Below are positions 46,583-58,660 of a stretch of DNA of 64,000 bases, one piece after another; the stretch's first letter is position 1; each line of letters begins with the position of its first letter. The DNA comes from Corynascus novoguineensis. Its lineage: Eukaryota > Ascomycota > Sordariomycetes > Sordariales > Chaetomiaceae. The DNA is taken from assembly GCA_033296725.1 (NCBI GenBank), contig MU857612.1, forward strand, positions 334,126 through 398,125. The letters are read 5' to 3'. The position numbers and the translations under genes are program-made. The notes under the pieces are model-generated. The model did no database searches. It worked only from the letters and a program-made list of their open reading frames with translations, and was not told the origin of the DNA.

Positions 46583-47516
46583 TGTAAACGGATCTCCTCG
46601 GTATGGGGACGTCTGTAAATCTTCGAGGAAGCAAGTCCACGCGAAGCCGGTAGGGTTAACGTTGGTTGCTGATATCGGTAAGACGGAAAACGCATCCATG
46701 CGCTTTCCAAGGTCCGCTCTGGCGGAGCAAGGTTTCTCAATTCGGCCACACTGTGCTAATAGCAACCTTGCACCTGTCCCTCCCGGGGCAACCATGCTTT
46801 TCGAACTTACAGCAACGCGAGGATAATGTTTGAAACAGTCATTCGAAGACAGCTCTATATATATGTATAATTACGTTATCGTCCCTGAAGAAATCTATCA
46901 TCGGTTTGTTTCTATTAAGAACGGAACGGAGGAGCGACAGCTCGAGCTGCGGGTCGACCTTGGGACCTCAGTCTTAAAAGTCTTGGGCCGAGGTCGGGTT
47001 GGCGCTGCTCGTCCCGATTTAGCGTTGTCACCCCGCGGTCAAGGGTCTTCAACGCAAGGTGTCATTAACAACGCCTCCCCGGCCCCTAAGTTCTCGTTAT
47101 CCGTGGAGGCACGAGGCAACAATTGCGACCACATTCGGTGCTTATGCAGTACCTGTGACCTAGGGCTCGCCCTCCCTTGAGATTTTTCGCGCCCATCCAC
47201 TCCCGCTCAAACCTCGCCCTCTCTCTCGGGCTGCACAGGAAGCTTTACCGTGGAGTGCGCCGCGCCAATCGTTCTGACCGCGTCCTGATTGAGCTCCCGC
47301 ACCGCGCCGCGTAGTTCAGCCCGCCACAGCCATAAAAAGTGGTCTTCGAGGCGCTCTTGGTGCCGCGCATCTCGGACGACTAGCACCAGGGAACAATAAA
47401 GGAATAGTGAGGTCAAAGGAACGGTCTATGGGGCAATTGGCCGTTTGCCTGGCCATTGTGTCTTCTGTGCCAATTAGGTTGCTTTCACTCGCCGGTTTCT
47501 TTGCGCCAGGGACACG
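46583..47516. other. Divergent promoter region, DUF7719-like / PIG-L
   Basis: 934 bases. A minus-strand open frame at 47207-47416 looks amino-acid-like but has no ATG or splice partner. Otherwise empty. Confidence 0.4.
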
Positions 47517-48459
47517 ATGAGCTGGCTCCTGACCCTCGGCGTGCTTGCCGTTGTGCTCCCGTCGCTGTATATCTACACCGCATCGGTCGTCTCAGCTCGC
47601 TTTCCCGCTCTGCGCAACAAACGAATCTGCCTTCTGATTGCGCACCCCGATGACGAGGCCATGTTCTTTGCGCCCGCTGTCATGGCGCTTGCCAGACCAG
47701 AAACGGGCAACCATGTCAAGATCCTCTGCTTGAGTAGCGGTATGCGCTGAAACCCACCCTTCTCCGAACCCAGGTTCTATATAGCGGTTCCTAACAAACA
47801 ATACCCATGTGACAGGCAATGCCGCTGGCCTTGGGGAGACGCGGAAGCGGGAGCTCGCAAAGTCTGGCTTGATTCTCGGCTTGCGCAAAGCCGACGACGT
47901 CTTTGTCGTTGACAAGCCCGAATTCCCCGACAGCATGACGACGACGTGGGACAGCGCCAACATCTCGTCCCTTCTGTGTACGGCCTTCGCCCCCAACCTT
48001 TCCCGCTCGCGCAGCAGCGACGCAGCCCCAACCGCCGCCATCGACGTGCTCATCACTTTCGACGCCGGCGGCGTTTCGGGCCACCCGAACCACATATCTC
48101 TATATCACGGTGCCAAAGCCTTTGTCGCGGCGCTGGTGGCTGGCAAGCCCGGTTGGCAGTCGCCCGTCGATCTTTATACCCTGACAACGGTGCCCCTCGT
48201 GCGGAAGTACGTTGGGTTCCTTGATGTGCTGGCTACACTGCTCAGCTGGGCGTTTGGCGCCGATAAGAAGGAAAAAACGCGCCCTGGGGGCCTGGTGTTT
48301 CTCAACGGGCTGGCTGGGCACGGCAGCATCACGACCGCATGGAAGGCCATGATCTCGGCGCACAAAAGCCAGATGGTTTGGTTCCGGTACGGCTGGATCA
48401 CGCTGAGCCGATACATGTACATCAACGATCTGAGATTGGAGAAGGTCAAGGGCCGGTGA
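47517..48459 (+). CDS. GPI12: N-acetylglucosaminyl-phosphatidylinositol de-N-acetylase (PIG-L/Gpi12)
   Basis: Exons 47517-47739 and 47816-48459, intron 47740-47815 (GTATGC...ACAG), 288 residues. An N-terminal TM helix (about 3-25) anchors it to the ER, followed by 'RICLLIAHPDDEAMFF' with the family zinc/catalytic motif HPDDE (43-47) and the second motif 'GVSGHPNHISLYHG' supplying the remaining zinc histidine. 'CLSSGNAAGLGETRKREL' across the splice site is diagnostic of the PIG-L family. It carries out the second step of GPI-anchor synthesis, removing the acetyl group from GlcNAc-PI on the cytosolic ER face. Length and topology are normal for fungal Gpi12. Confidence 0.93.
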
Positions 48460-49122
48460 TAGAAGCTTTGTCGCCGAGGGGAGACCTAGCCAGAAGGTTT
48501 GTGCAGCGTCACGGTTTCGCTGGAGTCCACCACACTTCGCAGAACGATGGAGGAAAGGCAATTGTAATGCGTCGTACATATTATATTTTCCACTGAATAA
48601 ACACCCTTTGTATCTGATTTACATAACACCTCATGAACCGACTGCCCAGGATGTTACGGCTGTGTTGAAAAATGGATCGCCCCGTGGGTGTTGATAGCGG
48701 GAAAAAAAAGATTAACCATGGACTGCACCAACGGCCGGAAGGATGCAAAAGAATACAACGCTGTATAGTACTACTAAGACCACTTAGCACGCCTTGGTGT
48801 TTATTTCGTACTCCTGGGCGGAGGGGTCCAGTTTCATAACGAAGTCTCGTCTCGCAATACTCCGTAGAGGTTGGGTTTGGCTGGTAGAAGTGGAGCCCAG
48901 TTCGCAACAGATCAGGAAGGCGGGGGAGTGTGGCACAACTCCTGCCAGGCTCAAGATGTCTGGAAAACCGAAGCGATACACGTACAGTACCCCCCTTCCG
49001 TGCCTAGCCTTCACATCGCGGATTGCAACGAGCTTCCGACAAATCGCAACAGCACGCCTGAGTCCAACACTCACAAAAAAAAAAGAAAAGTAAAGAAACG
49101 CGCCTGCCTCATCAACCCCGCC
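48460..49122. other. Intergenic between PIG-L and LSM3
   Basis: 663 bases with PIG-L 3' UTR and LSM3 promoter. It holds a TACTCCGTA motif at 48858-48866, the reverse complement of the TACGGAGTA seen at 31877 and 55074. No gene. Confidence 0.45.
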
Positions 49123-49637
49123 ATGGCTGAAACCCGGGACGAGGGAAGCGCCGTGTCAGAGCCCCTCGACCTCGTTCGCCTGCTGCTTGACGAAGTGGTT
49201 TGCGTGAAGCTTAGAGGGGACCGAGAGCTCAAAGGGCGCCTCCATGTAAGCTCCATATTTTTTTGGCGGGCCCACCTTCTTTCACCCCCGGCCTTGAGAT
49301 TCTGCTGACACGCTCCAACCCGTTTCCTTAGGCTTACGACAGCCACTGCAACCTTGTGCTTGGTGATGTTGAGGAGACAATTTACGTTGTCGACGACGAG
49401 GATGATGAAGATGTCAAGGTAAGCCCGCCGCTGTGACTTTCTCGCCTTGGACGAAACCACGGCGTTCCAACCCCCGTAACTAACACGCTCTGGCCAGACC
49501 GTGAGCAAGAAATCCGAAATGCTATTCGTGAGAGGTTTGTCTAGAGAGCACTCCCGTAACCCCGAAATCATTTTTGGCTGACTTATTGGTCAGGCGACAG
49601 CGTCGTCCTCATATCACCCCAGGCAACATCAATTTGA
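49123..49637 (+). CDS. LSM3: U6 snRNA-associated Sm-like protein LSm3
   Basis: Four exons: 49123-49245, 49332-49418, 49498-49534 and 49594-49637, all introns GT-AG, 96 residues. Sm1 motif: 'EVVCVKLRGDRELKGRLHAYDSHCNLVL' spans the first splice site; Sm2 motif: 'LFVRGDSVVLISP' spans the third. 'GDVEETIYVVDDEDDEDVK' between them is the LSm3-specific acidic linker. LSm3 is a ring subunit of both LSm2-8 (nuclear, binds the U6 3' oligo-U) and LSm1-7 (cytosolic mRNA decapping). Length matches the 90-100 residue family norm. Three introns in under 300 coding bases is dense but common for fungal LSm genes. Confidence 0.96.
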
Positions 49638-50196
49638 TTGGGTCGGGGGTTCTACCTGTCAGGTACGCAGGACATAGATCCGGACATGACCAGGAACAAG
49701 CCACAATGCGGGCCACAGGAACCATGGCCTTCAGCAGCATGATTTCGGCGCAGGACTCACAAACGATAACGATAATGGAACTACATACTGACTACCCTCG
49801 CTCGTTGTTCATTGGGGTATATATGCTCTGTTTTCACGTCACCAAAGGCTCAAACTTTACGACAACATGCGGCGCGCGCGTGTGTGGGAGGGAATGCAAG
49901 TATATTCATGTATCATCACCGTTCCCGGAGGTCTTAGAGCGCTACAAATCAAATTCTCTAAGCTGAACAACAGCCAGTTCAAATTCGCTACTCCGAGCGC
50001 CGCCCGAAACATAGTACGCCCAAGTTTGCGGCCATCCCGAGCTTTCAATGTCCTTTGCGTTTGATACCCAATTCTCCCGCCATGAAGTCACCACTCCCGG
50101 ACCTGCAGCGATCATTCGGTCCCCATCATTTTATCAAGAAACATTCCAGAAGCGACGGCATTTTCTTCTGAATGCCCAAAACGGTGCTCTCAGATA
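49638..50196. other. Convergent 3' spacer
   Basis: 559 bases tail-to-tail between LSM3 and the GTPase. Nothing recognised. Confidence 0.4.
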
Positions 50197-52191
50197 TCAC
50201 GCCTCGACCCTCACGTCATGAGCTACCTTGTCATCAGGCCTCTCTTGGGCCTCAGACTCAGGGGCCTGCTGTCCACCGCTGGTATTGCTTTCCGATTGCT
50301 TCGGCATGAGCGGTTTGGATGGGTCGTATCCGACGCTCTTGACAATGCCTAGGCCTTTTGTTCTCCCTTCCCGAAAGAGGAGACGATCACCAGGCGCTAA
50401 ATATTCGGGCCGCTGCACGAACCGGAAAGCAACCGTGGCCCGGTCTCCAGTCCGGATAAAAGGACGGTCAACGTCGATGATTGCGCAGGTTTGAGAAACC
50501 GGTCCGACGTGCAGCATTGCTTGATATTTGGTCTTGATGGTAGTTGCGTGCGAGAGGATGAGCACTGTCGCTGGTGAGCACAGAGGCTTGAAGAGGGCTT
50601 ATAGGGAATTGTCCGTACCTTCGGCCACAAATTCACGGTACACTTTTGGAGGCGCACCATCTGATTTCGACAACACCACCATTCCCTTGCGAACGTCTTT
50701 TCGTCGGACTCGCCTCAGGGCAAAGGAGGCGGACTGGCCAGCTGAAGCCGCAGGCACACCGATTCTTTTCCTTTCGATGGACCGAATAGAAGTTTGCGTA
50801 AAGCGTCCTAGTGAATCCGGTCCAATCTGAACGTCATCTCCGGCGTGAATAACACCAGACTTGACAATCCCAGAAACTACTGTCCCGACATGGGGAACGC
50901 TGAATGTGTCGTTGACGTGGAACTCGAAGGGCGCGTCGGCGTCATAGCGGCCATGGTGTGGCAAGATGTTGAGGAACGAGCGAACCAGGTCCAGATTCTC
51001 GCCAGTCACGTTCGACACTTGAAAGATGGGGCATATCCGCTGACTCACAAATTGAGTGGCTGTGTTGATGCACTCCTCGTGATTTTTGATGAAGATGGGT
51101 ATCTTTCTTGCCCCTGGACTCTTGAGGATCCGCGTGATTTGCGTTATGGTCTGCTCTAGGATTTGCGGCGGGCAGATGTCAATTTTGGTGATGACCACCA
51201 TGACCGGAACGTTCAGCGCAAGGGCAATGCCTAGGTGCTCTTTGCTCATGCCAATGAGCCCGTTGTTCGCCGCAACCATGAGCAGGCAGTAGTTTGGGCT
51301 GCTCGACAAGAGCCCAAACACGGTGGTGCGCAGGTACCGCTCGTGACCCGCTAGGTCGGTGAATGTAATGACCTTGGCGCTGCGCTTCCCAATCTCCTCC
51401 CACGACAACTTGCGCCCAGGGGTGTCAGAAACCACCACCTGACCTGTCGTGTCAAAGCCCATAATCTCCATTCCAACAGACGATGTCCGCCCCGTTTCAA
51501 TCTCGTGCTTGTGTCGAAAGAGATTGACCCGTGCTTTGCCCCGACCGTCATCAAGATCGCCCTTGACAAGAACGCCGAGCATGGAGCTTTTGCCGGCGTC
51601 CACGTTTCCAACAACGGCAATCCTCGTCTCGATGACCTTCTCAACCGTGGCCGGGGTCTGGCGGATCATGACTTTCCCGCTGCAGTCGCCGTCCTTGGTC
51701 GGCGCACCATCCTTGTCGCCGCCCACGTTCTTCGTCAATAGTAGCTGGGTGTCGGCTCGCAGCTTCTTTGCTGCTTCCGCTAACTGCTTCTGTGCAATTT
51801 CCCACTCATCATGGGACAATTTCATACTCTCCCCGTTGTTCTCAAACCCAATGTCGAACACAGTCTCGCCATGACCTTCTGATAGCCGCTCACTTACAAC
51901 GTCGACCAATTTCTGGAGCGCATCGGCATCATTTGGAGAGAGCAAAAGCTCTCGTAACCTGACCCGTGGGGTCGGATCCGAGAGATTGAGGCTGTCGAGA
52001 ATATCATCGAGTTCCTCGTGGTGCTCGAGATTGCCCTGAGTACTGCTCTCTGCGGCGGCGGCGGCGGCGGCCTGCTTGACACTCGGGTAGCGGAGAGCCT
52101 GCTGCTGCTCGACATACTCGGCGAAATCGCTTAGAGCAGCCTCGCCTTTCCGCCGCTCGTGCGGTAATTGCTTCGCGGATTTGCTTGTCAT
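50197..52191 (-). CDS. GTPBP1/GTPBP2-like translational GTPase
   Basis: Two exons: 52191-50619 and 50564-50197, intron 50565-50618 (GTACGG...ACAG, 54 bases), 646 residues, ATG at 52191. The N-terminal 185 residues hold an Ala run and helical segments. The EF-Tu-like G domain has G1 GNVDAGKSS (about 194-202), switch region 'EIETGRTSSVGMEIMGFD', G3 DLAGHE (about 280) and G4 TKID (about 335). EF-Tu domains II and III follow, the latter starting at 'EFVAEVLILSHATTIKTKYQ' across the splice site. The combination 'TSSVG.E..GFD' plus 'LAGHE' instead of DTPGH identifies the GTPBP1/2 family, linked to mRNA surveillance and rescue of stalled ribosomes. It is not eEF1A, Hbs1 or eRF3. Confidence 0.92.
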
Positions 52192-53151
52192 CTTTCGCGC
52201 TCGTCTAGGCAAGCCGAGTGGAACGGAACGTAAGTCGAGTACAAGGACTCCACCGGACCATCGGGTTAGATGCTGCTGTGCCTTTCAGTGATGATTCTAA
52301 GTGCAAGGCAAAAAAAAAAGAGCTGAAAGAAGCTTAGAGCGAAGAAAAGAGTATTTTTCCTGTGAGAAGCAGTGACCCTACATTATCAGGCGCTAGTTGG
52401 TTGCCTTGTTCGCCGGGTGAGTCGAATCTGTATACAGAGTCATCGAGCTGTGTCCGGTGACAACATGGCAAGGTGGGGCGATTAAGCGCCACTGCTTATC
52501 GATAAAACCCATCCTTAGCGAGAGTAGCGCCTGGCAAGGCTCAACCCCCACGTTATTACCCCGCAACAAGCTGCAGATCAGGGGCAGCTCTCAAAGCCAT
52601 AGCGTCACCACGGCTGGGAGCTGAGTCACGGACAGTGTATGGTAAGCGCCGAAGATTAGAGCATCACCGCAAACACTCAGCATCTTCAAAGTAGCAATCT
52701 TATTTCGAATTCATCAATATTGAAATTTGGGAAGAAGAGAATCATATACAAGCACGCCAGGATACGCGTGACACTTGAATTATATGAATTCTTCGAGGGA
52801 ACTATTGATCCCAACGCCGGGCGTTCTCGACCACACCAATGCATTTTATCAATTCTGATTCCTCAAAACGCCACATACCGATGCAGTTGAACTTTTGATG
52901 ACCTCCCATCCGAACCCTTCGCAAAAAAAAAAAAAAAAGACGTATAATACAAACCCGTAAGAGAAAAACTTGCTCGCCCAGGGTATCTTCGAACAAAAGC
53001 CAACTCCTCAAAAAGCAGCTTCGATCAAGCCCAATGTACTGCTCCCGTCAAAAACCCGGGCCAATGCTAAGGCCATTGTATCGTGTCTTATGTACGTTCG
53101 CTCTTCAAGTTGTATGCGTAGAGTGGAGACTCCTATCCTTCAGGTCCTCTC
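52192..53151. other. Intergenic, 960 bases, with a poly-A tract
   Basis: Promoter of the GTPase gene and 3' flank of the arrestin gene. A 16-base A run lies at 52923-52938. No gene. Confidence 0.4.
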
Positions 53152-54806
53152 TCAATAGTTTGTTCCAGGTTGACTGGCGGCAACACTGTCATTGGAGCTG
53201 CGAGAAGCCCCATGCCCTTGGGCACAACCCAAGGGCTCAATGATCCCCGCAATTGAATTCTCGGTTGTAAAAACGGTTTCCTGAGTATAGGCGGGCGGGC
53301 TGGGCGGCACATCCTGATAGATGGGGGGCGCCTCGTTGTCCCAGCTGATTCCAATCCCGGCCCGCTCCGTGAGGATGGTACCAAAGTGCATGCGCAAGAT
53401 GCGCCCAACACCAGTATGTGTCACAAGAGACGGCTTGTTGACAGGGGCCCATTCCTGGGAGACGACCATCTCGACTATCAGTTGGTGGGTCACCTCGGTC
53501 CCATCACGGCTTTTGCTGTCGCACGCGTATTTGGCATTTTTTGCCAAACTATAATCCAGCTCCAGTTCAACCATGCTGTCCGTCGCGCTCGTGTAGTTGC
53601 TCTTCCACCCGGAAAACAGTGTCTTCTCCCCAATGATTCGGCTCTCCGAGCGAATGACACCCTTCTTACTCTGCTGTTGTCCCGCAGCTTCGTTTAGCTT
53701 GGGGCTGTGCCGTTCGCAGGCTGGCGCAATTGTCTTTATCGTCTCTTCGAGTTTCCATGTCAGTTTTTTCAGTTTCCAATATTCGACTGTATTGACTTTG
53801 GCATTGAGTTTCGCAATGCCGTCAAGACGAAGCGCGAGTGTGTAGTTGCCAATTGGGTGGATCACATGAGGGTAGTGTGCGCTGGCCTTGATGTTGGTTG
53901 GAGGGAAGACGCGGACAGAGTGGTGAGGTGTCTCGGAAACTGGGAGGCTGCGCCGGACATCGAGCGTTTTCTCAAGCACAATTGGTGACGGCGGGCCGAG
54001 ATTGACTCTGGGGATCGCTTCAGCCTTGAACTGGTACGAGATCGAGACCAATGGGCTGTCCATGCTGGATGGAAGATGCCCTTCTAGCAGCACTGAAAAA
54101 GGAAAAGAATGTTCGCCTGTAAGCACTTGTGTCAATGCCATGTCTTTGCTTAAGGTAAGAACCCGGCCGCATACCGGGTGTTGGGAAGCGTACCTTTGGC
54201 CATAACCAGCGGATGTTGAATCAACTCCCACCGCTTCAACTCCGTGAGCTGGTTGGTGCAATCTGCACAGTGATTCGCAAACGGCCTTTTTTGAGTGACT
54301 CGTATGCTTAGCGTTGCCAACAACGTCTCTATCTCCAGGCTATCTTCCTTTATGCCGAGAAACAGCTGGCCCGATAGCAGCGCCCCGCTGCTTGTCTGGG
54401 GATCACCATACATGACTAGGGGCGGCGACTCGAGCTGCCAGTCGAGGGTTGCTGGTGCCGAGCTGCCAGTCTCCTTGCTCGAGCGACCAAAATGCATGGT
54501 GGGGAACGAAATCCGGTGGTGATGAGGTCCATGTTCTCGGTGGATATCAGAGGGAAAGCCGTTTGTCCGCGAATCGGCCATCTTGACACGTGGGGAATAC
54601 GGCGGTGCAGGAATGTCGTCTAAGTCGTCTTCGCTGATCGAGTCCGAGGACATCCGCCCTGAGCCCTGTGAGCCCTTGGCGATCCTGTCCGGGGAGTACC
54701 TCCGTCTGTTACGGGGACTCGACGTTTTCTGTTTGGCAAGGCTGGAAACCTGGGTTTCGATCGAGTGTGTCGACAGCCGGAGAAAGTCCACAACCCGATG
54801 CGGCAT
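53152..54806 (-). CDS. LDB19: Alpha-arrestin-related trafficking adaptor, Ldb19/Art1 type
   Basis: Two exons: 54806-54194 and 54116-53152, intron 54117-54193 (GTACGC...ACAG), 525 residues. The start MPHRVVDFLRLSTHS was chosen; upstream open frame has no ATG. An arrestin-like beta-sandwich begins near 'LDWQLESPPLVMYGD' with 'GALLSGQLFLGI', then 'HSFPFSVLLEGHLPSS' and 'SISYQFKAEA'. Two PPxY motifs, PPIY (468-471) and PPAY (478-481), follow the arrestin core and should bind the WW domains of a Rsp5/HulA/Nedd4 ubiquitin ligase. These adaptors direct ubiquitination and endocytosis of plasma-membrane transporters. A 'CADCTNQ' pair within the core could form a metal or disulfide site. The assignment to Ldb19 rather than another ART subfamily is moderately secure. 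Confidence 0.82.
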
Positions 54807-57481
54807 CTTGGCTACCAGGTTGTTGATGTTCCCTGCCAATGGCGGGGAAAGGGCGGGCTAATACGGATCGTCCGTAATATCGGCCGGATCGCCGACCACG
54901 CCACAATAATGCAGTGTAAAAAGGCTGGGTTTGGTTGTTTTAAAGAGCGAGATCAAGACTCTCAAGGCATCAGAACGTCATCCACAGTTCGGTTCTATGC
55001 CCCCTTAGGATGCAAGCAACAATCGTCTGAAGGAGATGAGTGATTGTTTCGAGGTACCTGAATGCGGTTCCTATACGGAGTACTCGTCGGTTGGGGATCA
55101 GCAAATTGGTTTTTGAGCCAAGGTAAGGTAGCATGCAGCTCTTATGTTTGTGAATGCCGATGGAGCTGACGACAGTGCTGTACAATCGGATAAAGACACT
55201 TGAATTGAGTTCAGAACCATGTGAGAGAAATCTTGGTATATCAACGCTTGCACTCGCAGAGTGAAATGCTGGCAAGACTGTATTTGTATTCTCGAGCAGC
55301 AAGGAAGGCGCAATGCTGCAGGTTTCCATCAAGTAATTGTATGTAATGGGTGTGGGGCGAATTTACAAGGATCATATCGTCGCCCGTCGATGCGCGAACC
55401 TTCGGTACACAATGGACCACTCAAGGCCAGCGCCGCCGTAGCCGCTTCCACATCCATCCAAGCGGGACCGCACCGTCCTGACGGCTGCATCAGTCTCCGC
55501 TAAGATGTTGGGCAAAGGAACGGCGCGTCTCTAGTTCAGATGTAAGTCGGGCAACATCTGAGCGTTGAGTACGACAAACTATCCGGTCCAGAACATGCAC
55601 TTCTGTGTATCTCGTGTGGTCCTTACAATCCAAACAGTGGCCCACGGCATTGGACACCATTTTCAGCTATTGAGGTAAAGGATACCCAACATTCGACATC
55701 GACTGCACGCCTTCTACCACCTCGTGTAGTGTTGTACAGTACCTGTACGTGGTCCAATGCGTGCGCAGCAGGGTGGCATGCCATCGACAATCGGCCCACA
55801 GTTGGAAAATCCGATGAGCTGCCCTCAATTGAAAGTATGTGAAGGCAGGTTCTAGATCTGGAATTCGCCCCACAAGGAGCGGAACGAGACCCGATCACTT
55901 GATGGTGCCAAGCTCAGCCGTGATCACATGGCAAGGGGCCCATGGCCCGAAGAGCTTCCTGGTTTTAGTTCTTCAGGTCACCTGGTGAAGGGGAAACAGG
56001 GTAGAAAATTTTCCTTGAATTGAGGATTGGTGCCATTCGCGAACCCGATCAAACGGCGCTGTTGTATTCGCCCTGATCCTTCAATAACGAGCTAGGGAGT
56101 CTATTCTTGGTAGCCGTGGCCATTGTCTACTTGTGTACTCCAGAAGCAGAATTAGAATTCTAGTATGCATTTGTATTGTTACGGATCGGTAATTCGCACA
56201 CTGGAATCAATTGCTGACGCACTGAGCTCTTTTCGGCCCACCCCTCTGCTCTTTACATGTCCTCCGGTCGGACCCCGCAGCGTCCAAAATTACTCGCCAC
56301 GACGCCGGCATGGAAGGCGGATGGGCCTCCTTTACAGGCCAAATGGACGATCTCTCGGCTTGTTCGTGCGATACAAGTGGTGGTGTATACACAATACGAA
56401 GTAAACAGATCCGCGACGCCCTCGGAGATGGTGTTTTCTGAGGCCCCGCCACCGCGACAATGCTACACTTCGCAATGCAGAGTCTCATGTGGACAATGGC
56501 GACAGTAATTTATCATTTTTCTGTTTGCTCTGATTGGCCGACGAACTGCAACACCGCCCAGAACCCCGTGAGCAACCCAACAGGGCAAGCAGCAGCCGAT
56601 TCTCAAGCCGTTAGCCTTGAGCCGCCTTGCCGATGTCAGCGAGCAGTTGTCTTCCTGTTTCGTGTATATGCCCTGTAACCCAGCCATTGCCGGCGGCTGC
56701 CCTAAGACCTGTGGAGCGGTGAGTCACCTCCCCAGCCGAGCCCCGGCGTCAGAATGGCTGCTGCCGTTATGCATCGGAGTCGGCCGATCTCTCGTCGGTC
56801 CGTAGGCGTCAACCTGTGGACCGGTATCCCCACAGTGGCATCGGTCCGGTAATTTTGAACATCGCACTGATGTCGGTCCAACACCAATATGGATCCGGAC
56901 CCGGAATGCTCAGAGTTCGGGCAGCTAGAACATGTACAGTTTCGAGTGCCGTCCTCGATACAGTAGCCGCTGTTCATGTGAGATTACTTCCTACGTTTAT
57001 AATACAACGACGCAAAAGTGGATCGCGTTCAATGTTTCTCAACTGTCGCAATGTCAACAAGCCTTCCCATTAGCTGTGTTTTGGGAGCCCAGACTGTGGA
57101 GTGTCGTTGCCCGGGGTTCGGGCCGCTGATTGCCTCCGTCACATCGGGGCCCCAGCGGGGACGTTGGTGAACAAATTCTTTTAAGAAATTTCTGTGACCG
57201 GTTAGAGTCGGCTCACGAATTGTTCGCTCGGCGGCAACACCGAACAGAGTTTTCACCAGCAGTGGAAGCCGGTCGTAAATGATTCTATCATACAATTGCC
57301 CAGAGCGAGAAAACAAGCCTCCGAACGCCCGTGGCTCACAGGACATTACCAGGAGAGCGAGCTGTGGAATTCTGTGTTCGGCTCCCTCGCAGGTGAATGA
57401 ATCTGCCGCAATCAAGTTGTCTGAGACAGCGGCGGGTGCAGTCGCTACCAGGTGACTGTGTTCGCTAATTGGTCGGCTGTC
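54807..57481. other. Intergenic, 2.7 kb
   Basis: Upstream of the arrestin gene and downstream of the NDUFAF6-like gene. Only short, non-ATG frames on both strands. A TACGGAGTA motif occurs at 55074-55082. No RNA gene or repeat was recognised. Confidence 0.45.
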
Positions 57482-58660
57482 TTATATCTCGTACCGTTTC
57501 AGCGACTTCCAGAGCCCCCAGGGAAGCTTCCAACTGCTCTTAACCTTGAATGGGTCAAAATTGGCGCTCTCTAAACGCTGAAGATAATCCCCTGCCGCAA
57601 CTGCCTCCAACAACACACCGAACCCGCGCTTCACGTTGAAGGTGATGTCCTCGTTACCATGTGACAAACTAGAGTATGCGTGTTCTGGTTCCCCAGAGTG
57701 CTCGTACTCATGTCCGGGTTCCTTTCCGGATTGCAGATTCTTCAGCATTTCGCGAGCCGTGATGAGATGATCATTAGCTCGGGTAGCGACTTGAAAGACA
57801 GCATCCTGCAAGCCCTCGGCGTTGGGTCCTCGGCGGAACACGTCTTCCTCCTTCAAGCCCACCTCTGCCATCACATCGAGCGGAAGCAGTAACGCTGGGC
57901 TCCTGGTGTTTCCAACGCTGGATCCTGACGGACCTTGTACGGGCTGAGAAGGCGCCGCAAGGACCGGTATCCCACGCAATGTCGTGGCAATCCCATATGC
58001 TTTGCCGATGTGGCTCGCCAGGTGGTCCATATGCATTGACTGCATCGCCATCGCCGCAAGCGTCATATACATCAAAGTGGCGTATGTATTCTCGGCGTAT
58101 TCTTCCAAAGTCGCTAAGCTGGCGAATGGCTTGTTCTCCATGTACTTCTCCCGGGTATTGATCAGACGCAGGAGCCAGAACTTGAGCGAGCTCGCACTGC
58201 CGCTTCCTGCACGCGCTGTGAGGCTTGTGATGGCGCTATGCAGCAATATTGAGATGGGCTCTCGCGGAGGGTTGCCAGCAAAAGTGCTGTTGACAGTGTC
58301 TCTCCAGAATTGCATCCGAAAGCGGCCAATCGTCGGGTTCGAGACGGCTTCGGGCAGGCGAGCTAGCTCGAGATTCAGCGTTCGGAGCGCATCGTAGGCA
58401 TTCTGCGCCGGCCGGGGTATGAAATGCCGGATCAGGTATGCTTCATAATCACCATTTCTAAAGCCTTCATTAGCCAAGTGGCCTGATTCCGAACCGTAGA
58501 ACCATAGACGGTGGAGTGAATACCTGAGCTGGTTCAGACAGTATTTGCGTGCTTGAGCCACATCTGAGGCATCGACACTCGTTGCGAGACCGCGGCGAAC
58601 TTGATGGGATTTTGGAAGTGACCGTGTAAAGCCGCTTGTGGCGGCTCTAACGGGTGACAT
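57482..58660 (-). CDS. NDUFAF6: NDUFAF6-like mitochondrial complex I assembly factor (squalene/phytoene synthase fold)
   Basis: Two exons: 58660-58524 and 58457-57482, intron 58458-58523 (GTATTC...TTAG, 66 bases), 370 residues. The unspliced frame is also open, but splicing joins 'KYCLNQLR' to 'NGDYEAYLIRHFIP', which is the family pattern, so the intron is real. The N-terminus is Arg/Ser-rich without acidic residues for about 35 positions, a mitochondrial presequence. The core has helical trans-prenyltransferase-like features ('RTLNLELARLPEAVSNPTIGRFRMQFWRD', 'AYGIATTLRGIP'), but the metal-binding DxxxD motifs of true phytoene synthases are not evident. Human NDUFAF6 is needed for ND1 assembly into complex I. 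It diverges from RAD5. Confidence 0.85.
   Translation of the reverse strand: MSPVRAATSGFTRSLPKSHQVRRGLATSVDASDVAQARKYCLNQLRYSLHRLWFYGSESGHLANEGFRNGDYEAYLIRHFIPRPAQNAYDALRTLNLELARLPEAVSNPTIGRFRMQFWRDTVNSTFAGNPPREPISILLHSAITSLTARAGSGSASSLKFWLLRLINTREKYMENKPFASLATLEEYAENTYATLMYMTLAAMAMQSMHMDHLASHIGKAYGIATTLRGIPVLAAPSQPVQGPSGSSVGNTRSPALLLPLDVMAEVGLKEEDVFRRGPNAEGLQDAVFQVATRANDHLITAREMLKNLQSGKEPGHEYEHSGEPEHAYSSLSHGNEDITFNVKRGFGVLLEAVAAGDYLQRLESANFDPFKVKSSWKLPWGLWKSLKRYEI

Noticed and set aside
46830..47180. Plus-strand 116-codon frame in the PIG-L upstream region
   Set aside because: Starts at TTG, lacks homology and ends before the PIG-L ATG without a donor that would link it.
47207..47416. Minus-strand 69-codon frame with protein-like composition
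   Set aside because: It begins with TTG, has no ATG, and no splice site joins it in frame to an upstream exon. It overlaps the PIG-L promoter.
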